This document shows positions 11,356 through 24,300 of a stretch of DNA of 64,000 nucleotides, piece after piece. The stretch is from NCBI GenBank assembly GCA_002914805.1, contig JXTB01000152.1, forward strand, positions 353,371 to 417,370, in the 5' to 3' direction. Under the pieces are notes generated by a model. That model was not told the origin of the DNA and made no database searches. It saw nothing but the letters and a program-made list of their open reading frames with translations. The stretch comes from Parasponia andersonii (Eukaryota; Streptophyta; Magnoliopsida; Rosales; Cannabaceae). Both the position numbers and the translations under genes were made by a program. Positions within the stretch are counted from its first letter, which is position 1. Each line of letters begins with the position of its first letter.

Positions 11356-13909
11356 TGTGACATCCTGATTCCATAAATGATACCCAATTTCTCACATAAT
11401 TTTATAACCAATAATAACATCATTACATAATATTTTGTTTTATTTTATTTACTCTAGAATTTTCATATGACACTCAGTTTCTCAGATAGTTAAAGAGCTA
11501 AACTAGCATAATTGCAAGACATTTCTTTACGTTACTATTATAATATCAAAAATAAAAAAATAAAAAAAAATTGAGTACTTATATTATAATATTCTTCTGA
11601 ATATTAATGTCTATTTTTTGTTAAGTGGTTCTGTAGTGAAATGCTCAGAACGTACTTATTGGTACAAATTTGACAAATTTGACGTACATTAAGTTTAGTT
11701 ATAACAATATTAAAGAATTTTATACTACTACCTATTATAGTTATTTACTTTGATTTTTACATAATTAATCATTATACGTAGTAAAAGAAAACGTTGGATT
11801 TGTTTAGCTACTTTCAGGTATAACAAATTTCCTTGTAATGACTATTTTAAAGTAGGTTATATTTTTTAAATATCATTTAAGACAATCATTTAATTGGTGT
11901 ATTTTATTGGACACATTCTTGCTTTATTTCATACATATACTGAGACTAATATTCTATAACATTTATTATTGATATTTTATATATATATATTAAAAAAAAG
12001 AGAGGAGAAAATTGAATTCATAGCCGACTTTAACTTAGTCGGCCACCTATTGCTTTATATGTATATTGTCTTTTGTTATTTTTTTTTACTAGATCTTTCT
12101 CCCCACTACCAGTATATTATCTCACTCTACTATCTCTCTAGTTATTATATTTTTCACTCAAGGAAAAGAAAAAGCTGATCTATTATCATTCCTCTTAGAA
12201 TCTCAAGCACGTACAGGTGGTTTCCTTTATTTGCTTATGTGATATCCATATTTGTTTCTCTCGAATACTAAAGCTAGATTATTATGTGTTATTTTTTTAT
12301 TTATATCTAGAAATGAATGAGCCCGAGTGAATGATTTAAGAAATAGTTAAGCTTTCTTATTTTCATTGTTTTATGCGTGTATATATATAAGTACAATTGA
12401 GGTGTAGAGTTTTTTTTTTCGTTGGTTAGAGAGTTCCTTTAACTGTATAATTAAAATTAAAGTATTATTTATTGATTACAAAAAATTCAGTAAACTTGGA
12501 TTTACTTTTTATGCTTGACATATTATATATGTACTTATATTATTAAAAGTGCAATTTTCTAAATTGAGTGCTATCTAATACACTAAGAAGTACATATATA
12601 AACTTAGGCATAAAAAGATATAGACAGGAACTATAAATGATACTTGAGTATGTTTGGGTCAAGATTTAAACGTGATTCCAGCTACATCTTTTATTTGAAA
12701 TTTGCCTTCTAATGATCTTTGGAATTATTTTTTTTAGTGTACTACTTATTCTATATATATATATATATATATAGGATATATTTAGTTATATCTTACGTTC
12801 TCTATTTCCACAATATTTTCGTAATATTAGTTTAGTACTCTAGGTTGGCAGATTTGTATTGAACAATTAATCACTTGTAATGTCTAGTATTTTAGTTTTG
12901 AGACTTAGAAATGTAGAAGAATTTGGTATATCTTCATGCTATTTTTATAGTAGTAATTTTTTTTTTCCTGAAAAGAAGATATCTCTTGTTTAATGATCAA
13001 ATAAATTGTCATAACGACATATTAGGGGCGGATCAATTGTACCCAGTACGAAGAGTATTTCACAGAAAAATGAGTAAAAGCTTATAAATATTGTAAGTAA
13101 CGTCACACTTGCAATGTAAGAAATTTTTTGTTCAGTAAATTTATGGAATTTGTGGATATATGTATCTGTTATTTACTTTGCATGAGACATGTACACGTAT
13201 TATATTTATATTACCTGACGAGTATTAGTGAATAGGGTATGGCGGGTCAATGTCCAAATATGTGATATGGTTCCTTCGAGAACACTCTAGTCCTTTCGAG
13301 GATATTATGGTTCCTATGGGAACACTTTGACTGCGGTATAGGGTGGATCTCTGCTGTACACATAGGAGATTCTCTGGGGCTTAAGACCTCCATATAGCTC
13401 GTGATACATTATACGTTCTCTGAATGGCTTAGTATGCAATTCACGGTCTTGTCAGGCAATACAATATACACAGAGATCCCAATCATATGATAATCTGTTT
13501 CACATTATATGCATTATGCATCTGCATATACTACTTACTGAGTTTTCTACTCATAAATATTCTTACATTGCAGAAGGTACAAATAATATGTGAGTTAGAG
13601 GAGGAACGCCGACTTTCTGATCGCGGCTTGTGTATATGAGCATTTTGACGCTATGGTTTTCTGACAGAGGATTTTGTAGTTCTTTTGTGTGTATTTATTA
13701 TGTATATTTTATGAAAGGCCCACGTAGCGAGGGTGTATATATGTATCTATTGGAATATGTATAATTATGAGTGGAATTTTGTTATTTATTCTAAAAAGTT
13801 TAAATTTTCTCCTATTTTATCAGTTCTAAGTCGAGTAACGTCTTCTGATTTTACTAAATAATTATACAAATATCTCTACACACGTGTGTTGGAAGTAAGG
13901 GATGTTACA
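11356..13909 (+). repeat. Solo LTR, 2554 bp, TSD TGAAG
   Basis: It begins TGTGACATCC and ends GGATGTTACA, inverted terminal repeats with a single mismatch. It is flanked on both sides by TGAAG (11351-11355 and 13910-13914), a clean 5-bp target duplication. No internal retroelement region adjoins, so this is a solo LTR left by LTR-LTR recombination. The end of the LTR has the TTACTGAGTTTTCTACTCAT segment (about 13525) typical of large gypsy LTRs. The plus orientation follows from that segment lying near the right end. It sits about 350 bases downstream of SPH gene 1. The 69-codon reading frame at 11969 is not a gene. Confidence 0.88.
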
Positions 13910-14043
13910 TGAAGTGTCTATAAAGTTTATTTAATTTGGCTTATTACATAATAGACATAAACTGCCAACATAATTAGAAAGTAGAGACCATGGTAATCGA
14001 ATTTCATTAATGTTCATTTGTTTCTTGTTTTGACGTTATAAGA

Positions 14044-14745
14044 TGTTAGGTTGCTCGAGTTATAGAAGATGTGAAGTGTCGTTTTTTTAATGTCATAATG
14101 TCAGGCTTAATGGACAGACTATAGATGTTGTGCGGTCTAAAAACTAAATAGTGGTCAATGCCAAAAAGGGAAAGTTAGCAACTAAGAGAACGTGACAGGT
14201 CGCATGAGTAAGTTAAATGCGACCTCTTCCGAGTAAGTCAAATGCGACCTTCCTTTGAATAAAGTGCGACCTTCTCTGAATAAATTAAGTGCGACCAAAA
14301 CGAAAAGGAAACTAGACCGAGCTTCGTCAAACGGGTAATCTACAAAGAAAGGGAAATAAAAGATTCTCTTTCAAGATCGTCCAGTCGTTTCATTTAAGTT
14401 ATTACCCAGTTATATTATTACTCAAATTGTATTTTCTGATTATATACTTACCCGTTTTCATAATTGGGAAACATTGAATTACCTTCACCTTTAAGGGGAA
14501 GATCAATGTTACCGTGAGGGCTCTAGAGGAAAAAACTTAACTTAAGGACTCACTTTCTGAACACACTCTGTACTCTTTTGTAATTTTCCAGAAAATAGTG
14601 AATAGCAGTAGACGTAGGCTCGTCTTTTTTGGAGCTGAATCACTATAAAAATTCTTATCTCTTTCACATGCTTTGATTGATCAACCTTTTACACATACAA
14701 GTCACATCTTGCAATTTCTTAAATTTATTGTTGACAAAACCTCCG
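14044..14745 (+). repeat. Probable LTR fragment (copia- or gypsy-type)
   Basis: It starts near TGTTAGGTTGCTCG and ends near CCTCCGTCAACAACA. The segment around 14570-14640 (GTAATTTTCCAGAAAATAGT, then AGCAGTAGACGTAGGCTCGT) resembles the R/U5 region of plant LTRs, where a GTAGACGTAGGC-type motif precedes the LTR end. At 14197-14296 the motif GCGACC recurs four to five times at 20-30-bp spacing. No target duplication could be confirmed, so the boundaries are tentative. Confidence 0.4.
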
Positions 14746-14837
14746 TCAACAACAGAAAACCTGGCTAACTTTTTTTTTTTTTTCCAATCTAGGTTCAATT
14801 AAGTCAACTTGATTATGAGTTCGTACTTGCTGGTGAA

Positions 14838-15500
14838 AATGGGAGTACTTCCGATAAACTGTTGAGGACTTTGGAATTAATGTATCAAAAACGACGCTCT
14901 ATGGTCTCTATTTCAAATTAGATTCACAACATCTGTCTCAATTATAACAAATTAACTTATGAATCTAGGATGCGTATACGTATGTGTCCTAGCTTCTTGT
15001 ATGAAAATTCGGTGAACGTTTATGTTGAATGTTTTTCGGAGTACACCGGGGGAGACCGCCTTAGAGTGAGTTTTTCTTTTTGGTGCATTTGGAAGGATAG
15101 GTACAGATCGAGTTTTGTATGGGAGCATTCATCGTGACCCTTCGTCTATTTTCGAGTAGCAAAAGTACTAGTTACACTATCTTATTGAGTGTAATGAAGC
15201 TTAAACTAGTCTTAAAATTGTTATAAGTTAATTTTTCTCTTGCCAAGGGTTGTCAATGGTGTGCCCCCAAGTTAATATTCTAAAGTCATAAATAAGGATG
15301 CTTTCGTCAAAATTAGGTGGAATTGTTTTTGGTGTGGATGGAGGATCGATCGTCCAACACCATCAAGGGAATATTGTTGTAGCATCCATGGTTACCTAGA
15401 ACAAGATTAATTAGCAAGTGGTGCGTTACAGTTGTAAATCCAATCGATTGTGAGATTACTAGTAATCCTCTATTGCCCTTATGTTTGATGTTCAGGAGCG
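14838..15500 (+). pseudogene. RNase H-like (RVT_3) pseudogene fragment, copy 1
   Basis: Broken reading frames resemble the RNase H-like domain (Pfam RVT_3) that ends many plant LINE-type sequences and also occurs alone. Around 15270-15380 one reads a PQVNIL-type strand, then FGVDGG and QHHQGNIVVAS, equivalent to the family pattern 'GVGGVIRD..G..V.A'. Further on, CVTVVNPIDCE matches the helix that follows the second acidic residue. Frameshifts and stops interrupt all of it. A second, longer copy of the same sequence lies at 45520-46680. Confidence 0.5.
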
Positions 15501-16872
15501 GAGCCAGGAAGTTCCGGGGGATAACTTAATTAAGACAAAAAGGATTTTGCTGAGAAAATAATACTAAAAATATTTTACATATCAAAATATTATGTTTTTC
15601 AAGCATTATAATTGTTGCTGACGAAATTTCATTTCTTTAAAACATTCTATGAAACTTCTTTATCAATCTTATCAACAGAATTTGGAGAATCTATTTTTTT
15701 TTTAAAATATCTTTCATACTCCTTTCATAAAATTTAACAACAAAAAAATGGAAAATAAAAAAAAAAGTGCTATTCAAATAAGCAATCCAAAAAATGTATA
15801 TTTCGACATTTTTTATTTACTTTTATTTCTTTAATTTGAAATGTTAAATGTCTAATTTTATCAAATAGTAACTTCTGACAAATTAAAGAAATTAAATGAG
15901 GAAAAAAAAATCATGAAAAAATTTTGAACTCTTGCTATTAGCTCTTTTTCTTGAGTCTTGCTCCTGAGACTAATGGATTTTTACCTTTAAAAGCAAGCAA
16001 TCAAGCAATGAACTAGTTTGAACCTGGGTAACTTTGACTTTGAGCTTCCTTCACAAATCATGATCATGGAAACTTTTTTTTTTTAACTGACTCTTCAGTA
16101 TCTTATGTGAAACGTTTTGTAAGTTAAAGTCATAGATCTATTCTTTATGCTCAAGAAGAATCAAGATAGTTTCGGCCCAATATAATTTATGGCCATTAAG
16201 GTTTGATCATTGACGTTTTGGCCTAAGACATTTGCTATATTAACATATGTATAACCTTCCTAGTGGGGACACGAATTTTTTCTTATAAAAAAACACATGT
16301 ATAATATTTTCTTCCCAAAATCCAGTGGAAGCATGCACCCACTAGACTCCTCTCCCTCCCCTCTGTTGATGATCATATTAGGTCATTATTCCTTGTTACA
16401 TTCCTTTGTGTTGAAAATGAAATGGCAGTGTCTTATTCTTTATTTTAGTTTTTTTTTTTTTTCTTTTCTTCAAACTATTAATTGATTGGATTGAAGAATT
16501 TTCTGCTTACCTTCTCTTCATTTTATTAAGTATGAATCTGTATTTTGATTTACTTAATTATATTATTTCCTCATCATTACCGCGTCTCAACATTGGTATG
16601 GNGTAAGGGACAAAATTTGGGTTCCAGTCAGGAGAAGGAAAAAGAACAGATATTGTCAGCAGCCGCCTTATATTTTCACAAGGAAACAAATGGCATTGAC
16701 AATCAAGTCGCCCTACTCTCTCTCTACATAACGAGAGTCTCTATTAATTCTTTAGGCAGTAGGTACGGAAAATGAGTTGTTAACCATGTGCCACAGTTTT
16801 TGAATTAATTCAGTTTTCGCAACTAATAGGAAGTAGACATGTGCCCCACTCAAAGCAAATTCTAGCTCTACT
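15501..16872. other. Non-genic stretch
   Basis: No gene is supported. At about 15493 there is GGAGCGGAGCCAGGAAGTTC, a motif seen at the ends of some plant hAT-type repeats, without a definable partner end. A single N at 16602 marks an uncertain base. Short frames at 16297 and 16545 show no recognisable protein. Confidence 0.4.
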
Positions 16873-17350
16873 ATGATGCGGTTCTAATAGAGCAGAATTT
16901 ATACGTGGGATCAGCATAGGTAAAAATAAAGTAACTGTCAGATTTTCGAAGGGAATTTTTAGAATGTCTGTATTTAAAGATTTGAGGCAAATATGAATCA
17001 GCCCAATGAATGATTGTTTTCAGGCAATTTCATTTGTTTCGGCATTCGAAAATGCTATTTTTCTTTCTTGGCTTTTTTTTTTATTTTTTTTTTATTTTTA
17101 GATTCTCTTTAGTAAATAAATTCAAAATTCAAATCGTTAGTTACGTTACAATTACGTTACGAATTGATCCTAGTTATTAGACCTTTTACTTCCTTTTTTC
17201 AAAAAAAAATATTATTATTTTTTATTTATTTTTAATATTTTATTCAGAATTTATTTAAAATATTGTAAACCAAAAAGATAGATCAATTTATTGATTGAAA
17301 TAAAATTATCATGAGTATTTTCACTCAATTTTTTCTTTTTCTCGATATTC
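16873..17350 (+). repeat. 5' LTR of a deleted Ty3/gypsy element
   Basis: The sequence from about TGATGCGGTTCTAATAGAGC onward aligns with 19324-19782. Shared landmarks include GGTAAAAATAAAGTAACTG/GGCAAAAATAAAATAACTT, AGTAAATAAATTCAAA, TTATTTAAAATATTGTAA and GATTGAAATAAAATTATC. Similarity fades after CTCGATA at about 17347. The 3' boundary of this LTR is therefore uncertain and part of it may be missing. Confidence 0.7.
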
Positions 17351-17452
17351 GTGAGTGAATTAATGAGTTTAAGAATAATTTAAATATTTTTCTTCTTTTT
17401 TATAATCTTCTACTATGTCATTTAATACCATAGCTAAGATTGTTCTTATACC

Positions 17453-19318
17453 ATGCCACCAAAAAGACGACCAGAAATTCGTGATACCATGTTAGAGAAG
17501 GTGAATAAATGTAACGAGATTGCATAATTAAATCAACAGGTAGAGATATAGATAGTTGCGCTCCTTCCCCAGCAACAAGCGCCAACGACTCAATTCCTTA
17601 AGGAGTTCGAAGAAGAGAACCCGTTTGCCCTACTAGATCAACTAACAGACCCGCCAGTTCAAAGAAGAGTAGGAGGATATAAAGAAAATAGACATTCGGA
17701 GTCACGATTTAAGAAGATATTCCTAAATTCCATAGTGGATTACTACAACATAAAAACTTTTTGATTGGATGAACGTAATCAAAGATATCTTGGAATTCAA
17801 AGAGGTTCCGAGCGATAAATGTATACCTCTCGTTGCAACAAGATTCCATGGATAAACAATGGTGTAATAACGATAAACCAAAGTGACAAGGACCAGAGTC
17901 GGAAAAGCTAATTTTCAATCTTGGGATAAATTAAAGAAGCATATGAAAACCATCTTTTTATTGCATAATTGCAGACAATATATCAGTAATTGTAGAATTT
18001 GTGTCAAGGTATGAAGTTTGTAACTGACTATAATATGGAGTTCTATATATTGATCGTGAGGAATGATGTTATGGAAACTGAGGAGCATTTAGGATCTCAT
18101 TATGTTGATGGCTGCTATAACCCCAGATTCAAGATACCTTTAATATGTTGGATCCTTTAACGGTGTCCGAAGCACATCAGTGGGCGTTATAGATTGAAAA
18201 GTAACAATCTCGACGAAATAAATTGGGAGTTTCTACCCACAACCAACAACAATCACTAGCACAGCCTAGTAGCTCTACATAAGCGAGTCATGTGAAACCA
18301 AACACTAATTAGCAGCAGATGACATGTGTTGAGTGGAGGATTGCATTGTTTTGACTATGGTGGAATAGGCCACATACAATCTAATTATACCAAGAATCCG
18401 TGCAAGGGGCTATTTGTAGATGAAATATGCAATGAAAGCAATGGCGAGCCCGTCTATGATAGTGAGATTATTGAGCATTCGGTTGAGAATGAAGACTATG
18501 TGATGGGAGACATTGGGCCGACATTGATAGTGTGAAGGAACTACTTAACACTAAATAGGAATAACAGTGACTAGTTGCATAACAATATCTTCTAGTCTAC
18601 ATGTACTATTAGAGGGATAATATGCAAATTCGTCATTGATTCTGGAAACTATAAGAATATAATGGCCAAAAAAGTAGTCAAGAAAGAGTGCCAACAGAAA
18701 AGTATCTCAAACCATATAAATTGGCCTGGTTGAAAAACAGTTAGAACGCTATAGTATCTCATCATGCTTTAATCAGTTCTTCTAATATTGGAGTTATGTA
18801 TAAGGATGAGATTGTGTATAATATAGTTAGTATGGATGCATGCCATCTATTATTGGTAGGCCTTGCAAATTTGATTGTTACTCAATACATAACGGGTCTA
18901 CCAACACATACAGCTTTAAATTTGGAGGAGGAAAGAAGATTGTGTTATTACCCGGTAAAACTACTAGCACACGTACAGTGATTGGGGACAGTACCAATTT
19001 GTTGGCCCATGCAAAATTCAAGACAGAGATGGTAGATTCCAAAGTGGAATTTTAGGTAGAGGATTTTGTGTGGGTAGTGCTAACAAAAGATCGTGTCCCA
19101 ACTCACGAGTATGACAAAATTTGCTGCAAAGAAGATTAGCCTGTTGAAGATTATAGATTAGATTAATCCAAATGCTTATCGATTAAGCTTCCAAACCAAA
19201 TCCGCACTTCTGATGTTTTTAATGTCAAATATCTTGTAACAAATTATAGGGAAAACTTTGATGATGATGATGATCTTCCTCAGGCAAATTCAGGGACAAA
19301 TTTTTTCTAGCCGGGAAG
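17453..19318 (+). pseudogene. Deleted gag-pol of a Ty3/gypsy element (gag, protease, integrase tail only)
   Basis: A gag-like start reads MPPKRRPEIRDTM from 17453, with frames broken soon after. At 18345-18400 a degenerate zinc knuckle (CFDYGGIGHIQSNYTK) has lost two cysteines to tyrosine. A protease-like segment with FVIDSG lies near 18630. A following region (18796-19055) carries the VSMDACHLLL and LPGKT blocks normally found between protease and reverse transcriptase. At about 19000 the sequence jumps to the extreme C-terminus of Pol: DFVWVVLTKDRVP, then IRTSDVFNVKYL and SGTNFF. The whole reverse transcriptase, RNase H and integrase core are absent. A purine tract CCGGGAAGGAGAA precedes the 3' LTR. 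Several stop codons and frameshifts show that it is dead. Confidence 0.75.
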
Positions 19319-19323
19319 GAGAA

Positions 19324-19782
19324 TGTTGTGATACCAAAAGGAGCAAACTGTATAAACAAGTGGAATCTACGTAGGCAAAAATAAAATAACTTATAGATTT
19401 TCAAGGAGAATTTTTGGAATATCAGTTTTTGGAGATTTTTGAATCAAATATGAGTGGGAACAGCCAATGATTGACCATTTTCAGGTAATTTCAATTGTTA
19501 AAACCTCCGAAAATGCGATTTTTCCTTTTTTAATATTTTTTCAGTTTTTAGATTATCTTTAGTAAATAAATTCAAAGTTCAAATCCATTAGTTATGAATT
19601 AATCTTAGATATTAGGCCTTTTATTTCTCTTTTCAAAAAAAAAAAGGTATTTTCTTTTATTTATTTTAGATATTTTATTTAGGGTTTATTTAAAATGTTG
19701 TAAGCCAATAAGGCAGCTCAATATTTTGATTGAAATAAAATTATCCTATTATTTTACTCAATTTCTTCTCTTTCTCGATAGC
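19324..19782 (+). repeat. 3' LTR of the deleted Ty3/gypsy element
   Basis: It starts TGTTGTGATACCAAAAGGAG immediately after the purine tract at the end of the Pol remnant. It aligns with 16873-17350 until about CTCGATAGCG. Many substitutions and small indels separate the two LTRs, pointing to an old insertion. Confidence 0.7.
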
Positions 19783-20193
19783 GTTTTCTGTCTTTCCAAT
19801 GAGCTTCCACTACATTGCCTATTAACTTTCTCATTTCTCTCTTTCCATTGACTTTCCCGAGGAAGAATTGGACCTGGGTTGATAAGAACCCTTTGTTTAT
19901 TTCCAAATTACCAAATCTGTTCTAGATGCTTTATTTCCACTTTTGTTCTAGATGCATGATAATTATTAATGGAATTAGATAATGGATCTTTAGTCAAATG
20001 AATTAATAAATAAAAGTGATTTTGAGATATTTACTTTTGACAAATGGTAAAATCACACATATAAAATACATGTCATGCATGTGAGACTCACAAGTAGGAT
20101 TTACGCTATATATTAGAATGCAGTATTATTTATGAATACCATTTCAAGTAAATAATATCATTTTTTATCTCCACTAAACTATAGAGAGTATTT
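19783..20193. other. Non-genic flank of the copia insertion
   Basis: No gene is seen. From about 20100 to 20198 the sequence is recognisably similar to about 38800-38900 (TATATATTAGAATGCAGT and AATAATATCATTTTTT-type landmarks). It is therefore one half of an older repeat that was later split by the copia element. Confidence 0.45.
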
Positions 20194-20198
20194 TTCCA

Positions 20199-20708
20199 TG
20201 TTGAATATGTATAATAGATTGTTAAACCAAATACAATCATAAAATCTATCATGCCAAATTATCAAAAAAAGATTTATTAAGAGAAAATTCGTAACTAACC
20301 AGAATCCATTGTGTTTGAGCGTAAAGGATGAGATCACGTAAGCATAAATGATTAATTAAATAAAACCTAAAGCTAGAAGGTTCTTCCACTACTAGAATAC
20401 TCTATATATGCTTAATAGGATCTCTCTCTATTGATGGAGGCAGAGAAGTAGAGCATATGTTCTATTTAGCTTGGAAACCAAAACTCTAATAGGTATGTCC
20501 TTATATACTAATAGTCAATAGAGATCACATCAATCTTTATTAGTCCAGTATTGGGTAACCATATATTATACAACTCATACTTAATTAGTAATTTTTAGAA
20601 CCTATAATTAGATCACTTAATGACTCTACTTAATTAGATAGCCCTAATATATATAATTGTTATAAAAACCTATAGCCCACAATTAGGTTATATGTGTATA
20701 ACTCAACA
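20199..20708 (-). repeat. 3' LTR of the copia element (510 bp)
   Basis: Plus-strand ends are TGTTGAATATGTATAATAGA and ATGTGTATAACTCAACA. On the minus strand a purine-rich tract (AACTAGGAGAT, 20709-20719) stands immediately before it, the usual copia polypurine tract position. It is about 110 bp longer than the other LTR because that one lacks a segment present here at about 20276-20385. Confidence 0.85.
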
Positions 20709-23700
20709 ATCTCCTAGTTGGGGTTCATGGACTTAAGTGCACACTTTATTGCTGTCTGTTAATAACTTACTCCTTAAGATAATCTGGATCGTCTTATATA
20801 TCAATGTGAAACCAAAGCGGCCTTCGTTGTATTTAGGTAGGCAACTAAACCCATCAATAATTATCAAATAGCAACTAAACCCATCAATAATTACCAAATC
20901 AATACACGTAATAATACAGATCAAGTATAGATGTATGGTATGGAAAGTATGCGAAAAGTAATCTTACATACCTATTTCCATTTGGTCCTACTTTATGATT
21001 CTAACAAATCAATCTTAGTTTTTCACTTCATGCAAAACCGCAACTTTATGCAAAACAGCAGATAGAAAGAAAATAAAACATAAATTCAAAATGTAAAATA
21101 AAACCATCACTTTATTAATATCAAATAATAAATATGTCTATCACAAGAGAATTTGGAAAATCTAACTCCCACTAATTCTGAACATCTTTAAATGGTACAA
21201 TACCCATATGAGCAATGTGCTCATAAAACACCTTAGATGTTAAACCTTTTGTGAACGAATCAACTAATATAAAGTTAGTGCCGATATGTTCTATAGGCAC
21301 TAGGTGACTCTAAACTCTTTATTTAATAACTAGAACTTAATGTCTATGTACTTAGACTTGACGAGCTTCTGTTATTATTGGAATATAGAATATCGGCTAT
21401 ATTATCACAATAAATCTTTAATTACTTTTCAATACCATCGATAATTCGTAGCCATATCTCTTGACTCGATGCCTCATAACAAGCTATAAATTATGCCTCC
21501 ATCGTGGAAGAAGCTATGAGCGTATACTTAGCACTATTCTATGATACAACTCTGCCAACAAGTAGGTAAATATAGCCTGAAGTGGATCTCTTACTATCTA
21601 GATATCTAGCATAATTAGAGTCTGAATACTCCACGATCTCCAAATGATCAGATCTCTGATAAGTGAGCATGTAATATTTTGTTCTCTGTAAATATCGTAA
21701 AACCATCTTTGCTACTATCCAATAATCCATATCAGGATTGCTTAAAAATCTGTCTAGCACTTCAACTATATACGTTATATCTGGATGCATACATATATGA
21801 GCATACATCAGACTCTCTACTACAGATGTATAAAAGATCTTCTACATTTATTTAGCATTAAACTCATTCTTGGGACACTAAATGAGAATGAATTTATTAC
21901 TCTTAGCAAAGGGTGTATCTCCTGAGGCATATTTGCTCATGCTAAATCTATCAAGCACCTTTTCAATATAACTTTTTTGTGATAATCCAAGAATGCCCTG
22001 AAAGCGATCTCAGTATATTTTAATTCCTAATACAAAAAGGTATCCCCAAGATCTTTTATCTCTAATTTGTTTGATAGAAACCTCTTAATTTCATGTGATA
22101 AGCCTATATCATTGCTTGCCAAAAGTATATCATCGATATATAAGACTAAGAAGATACATTTACTCCTACTGAACTTGCGATAAATGCATCTATCTACCGA
22201 ATTTTTCTTAAAATTGAATGAGAAAATAACTTGAAACAACTTATGATATCATGGACGAGAGCTTGTTTAAGACCATAGATGGATTTCTTTAGTTTACAAA
22301 CCATAAACTTTGGATCTCTAGTTACAAAGTTTTCAGGTTGTACTATATAAATCGTTTTCTCAATACCACCATTGAGAAACGTAGTCTTTATATCCATCTA
22401 GTGTAGCTTTAGATATACTCTGAGCTACTAGTTTCATAATTACTACTGCTATGATTACTCTGAAAGAGTCTTTTGAAGAAACTGGAGAGAAATTCTCTTT
22501 ATAGTCAATCTCTTCTTTTTGAGTGAAACTATTGGCAACTAGACGAGCCTTATATCTTTCGACATTGTCTTTCAAATCTCTTTTGGTTTTAAAAATCCAT
22601 TTGCAACCAATGGGTTTCTTTCCAACTGGCAATTTGACGAATTCCTAAATGTCATTGTCTTTCATGGATTTCATCTCATACTCTATGGCAATAATCCACT
22701 ATTGGGATTTTAAACTTTATTTGGCTTGAATAAAATTGATCAGATTATTTTCCACTCCTATATCAAACTCATGTTCTAGGAGATAGACGATATAATCATC
22801 TAGAATTGCTTTTCTCCTTTTCTTAGTAGATCTCCTTAATGGCACTTCCTTTTGAGGTTGTTGAGGTTACTTTTTAGGAGCAACTTTCTCATGTAGGATA
22901 GGGAGTTACAGAATATTGTCTTGAATTTCCGGATTTACTTCTTGAATAATATCAGATAAATGAGTCTGATCGCCTTCAATAGTAACTATAGGAATAGAAA
23001 CAAATTCCTCCTCAAAGACAATATCACTTACCTTATCTCCTCCCAAAACCTCAACATCCTCAAGGAATCTCACATTACTCATCTCAAAAAAGGACCTATT
23101 ACAGGGATCATAGAATTTGAAACCTTTGGATCTTTCAGCGTAGTCAACAGAATAGCAAATTATTATTTTTTAGTCTAGTTTTTTTTTTCATATGGCCTAT
23201 ATGGCCTTGCCTTAACTGGACAACCTCAAATATTTAAGTGCCTAATGCTAGGCTTCTTACCTACCTATAGCTCATATGGGATTTTAGCCACTGATTCTCT
23301 CGATACTCTATTAAGTATATAAACTGCAATCTTACATGCTTCTTCCCATAGTGATTCAGATAAAGAGGAATGATTTATCATGCTTCTTACATATCCTTAA
23401 CTATTCAATTTCGTTGCTCAACAACACCATTCATGTTAGGTTTTCTTGGCAACGTATATTGTTGGACGATTTACATTCCTCTAGGTACTAGGCAAAGGGT
23501 CCTGGACGTTGTTCACTAGATCCATCATAAATACCGTAATATTCACTACCACGATTGGATTTGACAGCTTTAATTTTTTTGTCGAGTTGATTTTTAACTT
23601 TGGTTTTGAAAGCTTTAAATACATCCAGGGATTGTGACTTCTCATGAATTAAATATAGGTACCTATAGAGAGAGTAATCGTTTATGAACATGATGAAATA

Positions 23701-23772
23701 CTGTTGGTCATTCCATAAAGCTGTAGGGAATGGACCACAGATATCAGTATGTATCAGTTTTAAAACACCGGA

Positions 23773-24300
23773 TGTAACAGCCCATGAACCCCGCTAGCAG
23801 ATATTGTCCGCTTTGCCACGGATCGCCGCAGCTCACGGTTTTAAAACGCGTCTACTAAGGAAAGGTANNNNNNNNNNNNNNNNNNNNNNNNNNNNNNNNN
23901 NNNNNNNNNNNNNNNNNNNNNNNNNNNNNNNNNNNNNNNNNNNNNNNNNNNNNNNNNNNNNNNNNNNNNNNNNNNNNNNNNNNNNNNNNNNNNNNNNNNN
24001 NNNNNNNNNNNNNNNNNNNNNNNNNNNNNNNNNNNNNNNNNNNNNNNNNNNNNNNNNNNNNNNNNNNNNNNNNNNNNNNNNNNNNNNNNNNNNNNNNNNN
24101 NNNNNNNNNNNNNNNNNNNNNNNNNNNNNNNNNNNNNNNNNNNNNNNNNNNNNNNNNNNNNNNNNNNNNNNNNNNNNNNNNNNNNNNNNNNNNNNNNNNN
24201 NNNNNNNNNNNNNNNNNNNNNNNNNNNNNNNNNNNNNNNNNNNNNNNNNNNNNNNNNNNNNNNNNNNNNNNNNNNNNNNNNNNNNNNNNNNNNNNNNACA
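23773..24300. mobile_element. TRIM-like insertion in the copia integrase, containing the assembly gap; TSD CCGGA
   Basis: CCGGA occurs at 23768-23772 and again at 24301-24305. Between them the sequence starts TGTAACAGCCCATGAACCCC and ends ACA, giving TG...CA ends. The known left part (GCTAGCAGATATTGTCC, TTTTAAAACGCGTCTACTAA) recalls, from memory, a widespread repeated sequence in eudicot genomes of terminal-repeat or TRIM type; I cannot verify the family. The copia integrase reading frame is uninterrupted up to each side of the duplicated site. The rest (23868-24297) is Ns, so the length is only the assembler's estimate. Confidence 0.6.
23868..24297. other. Assembly gap (430 N)
   Basis: It is a run of undetermined bases. 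The two long reading frames that cross it are artefacts of translating Ns. Confidence 0.99.
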
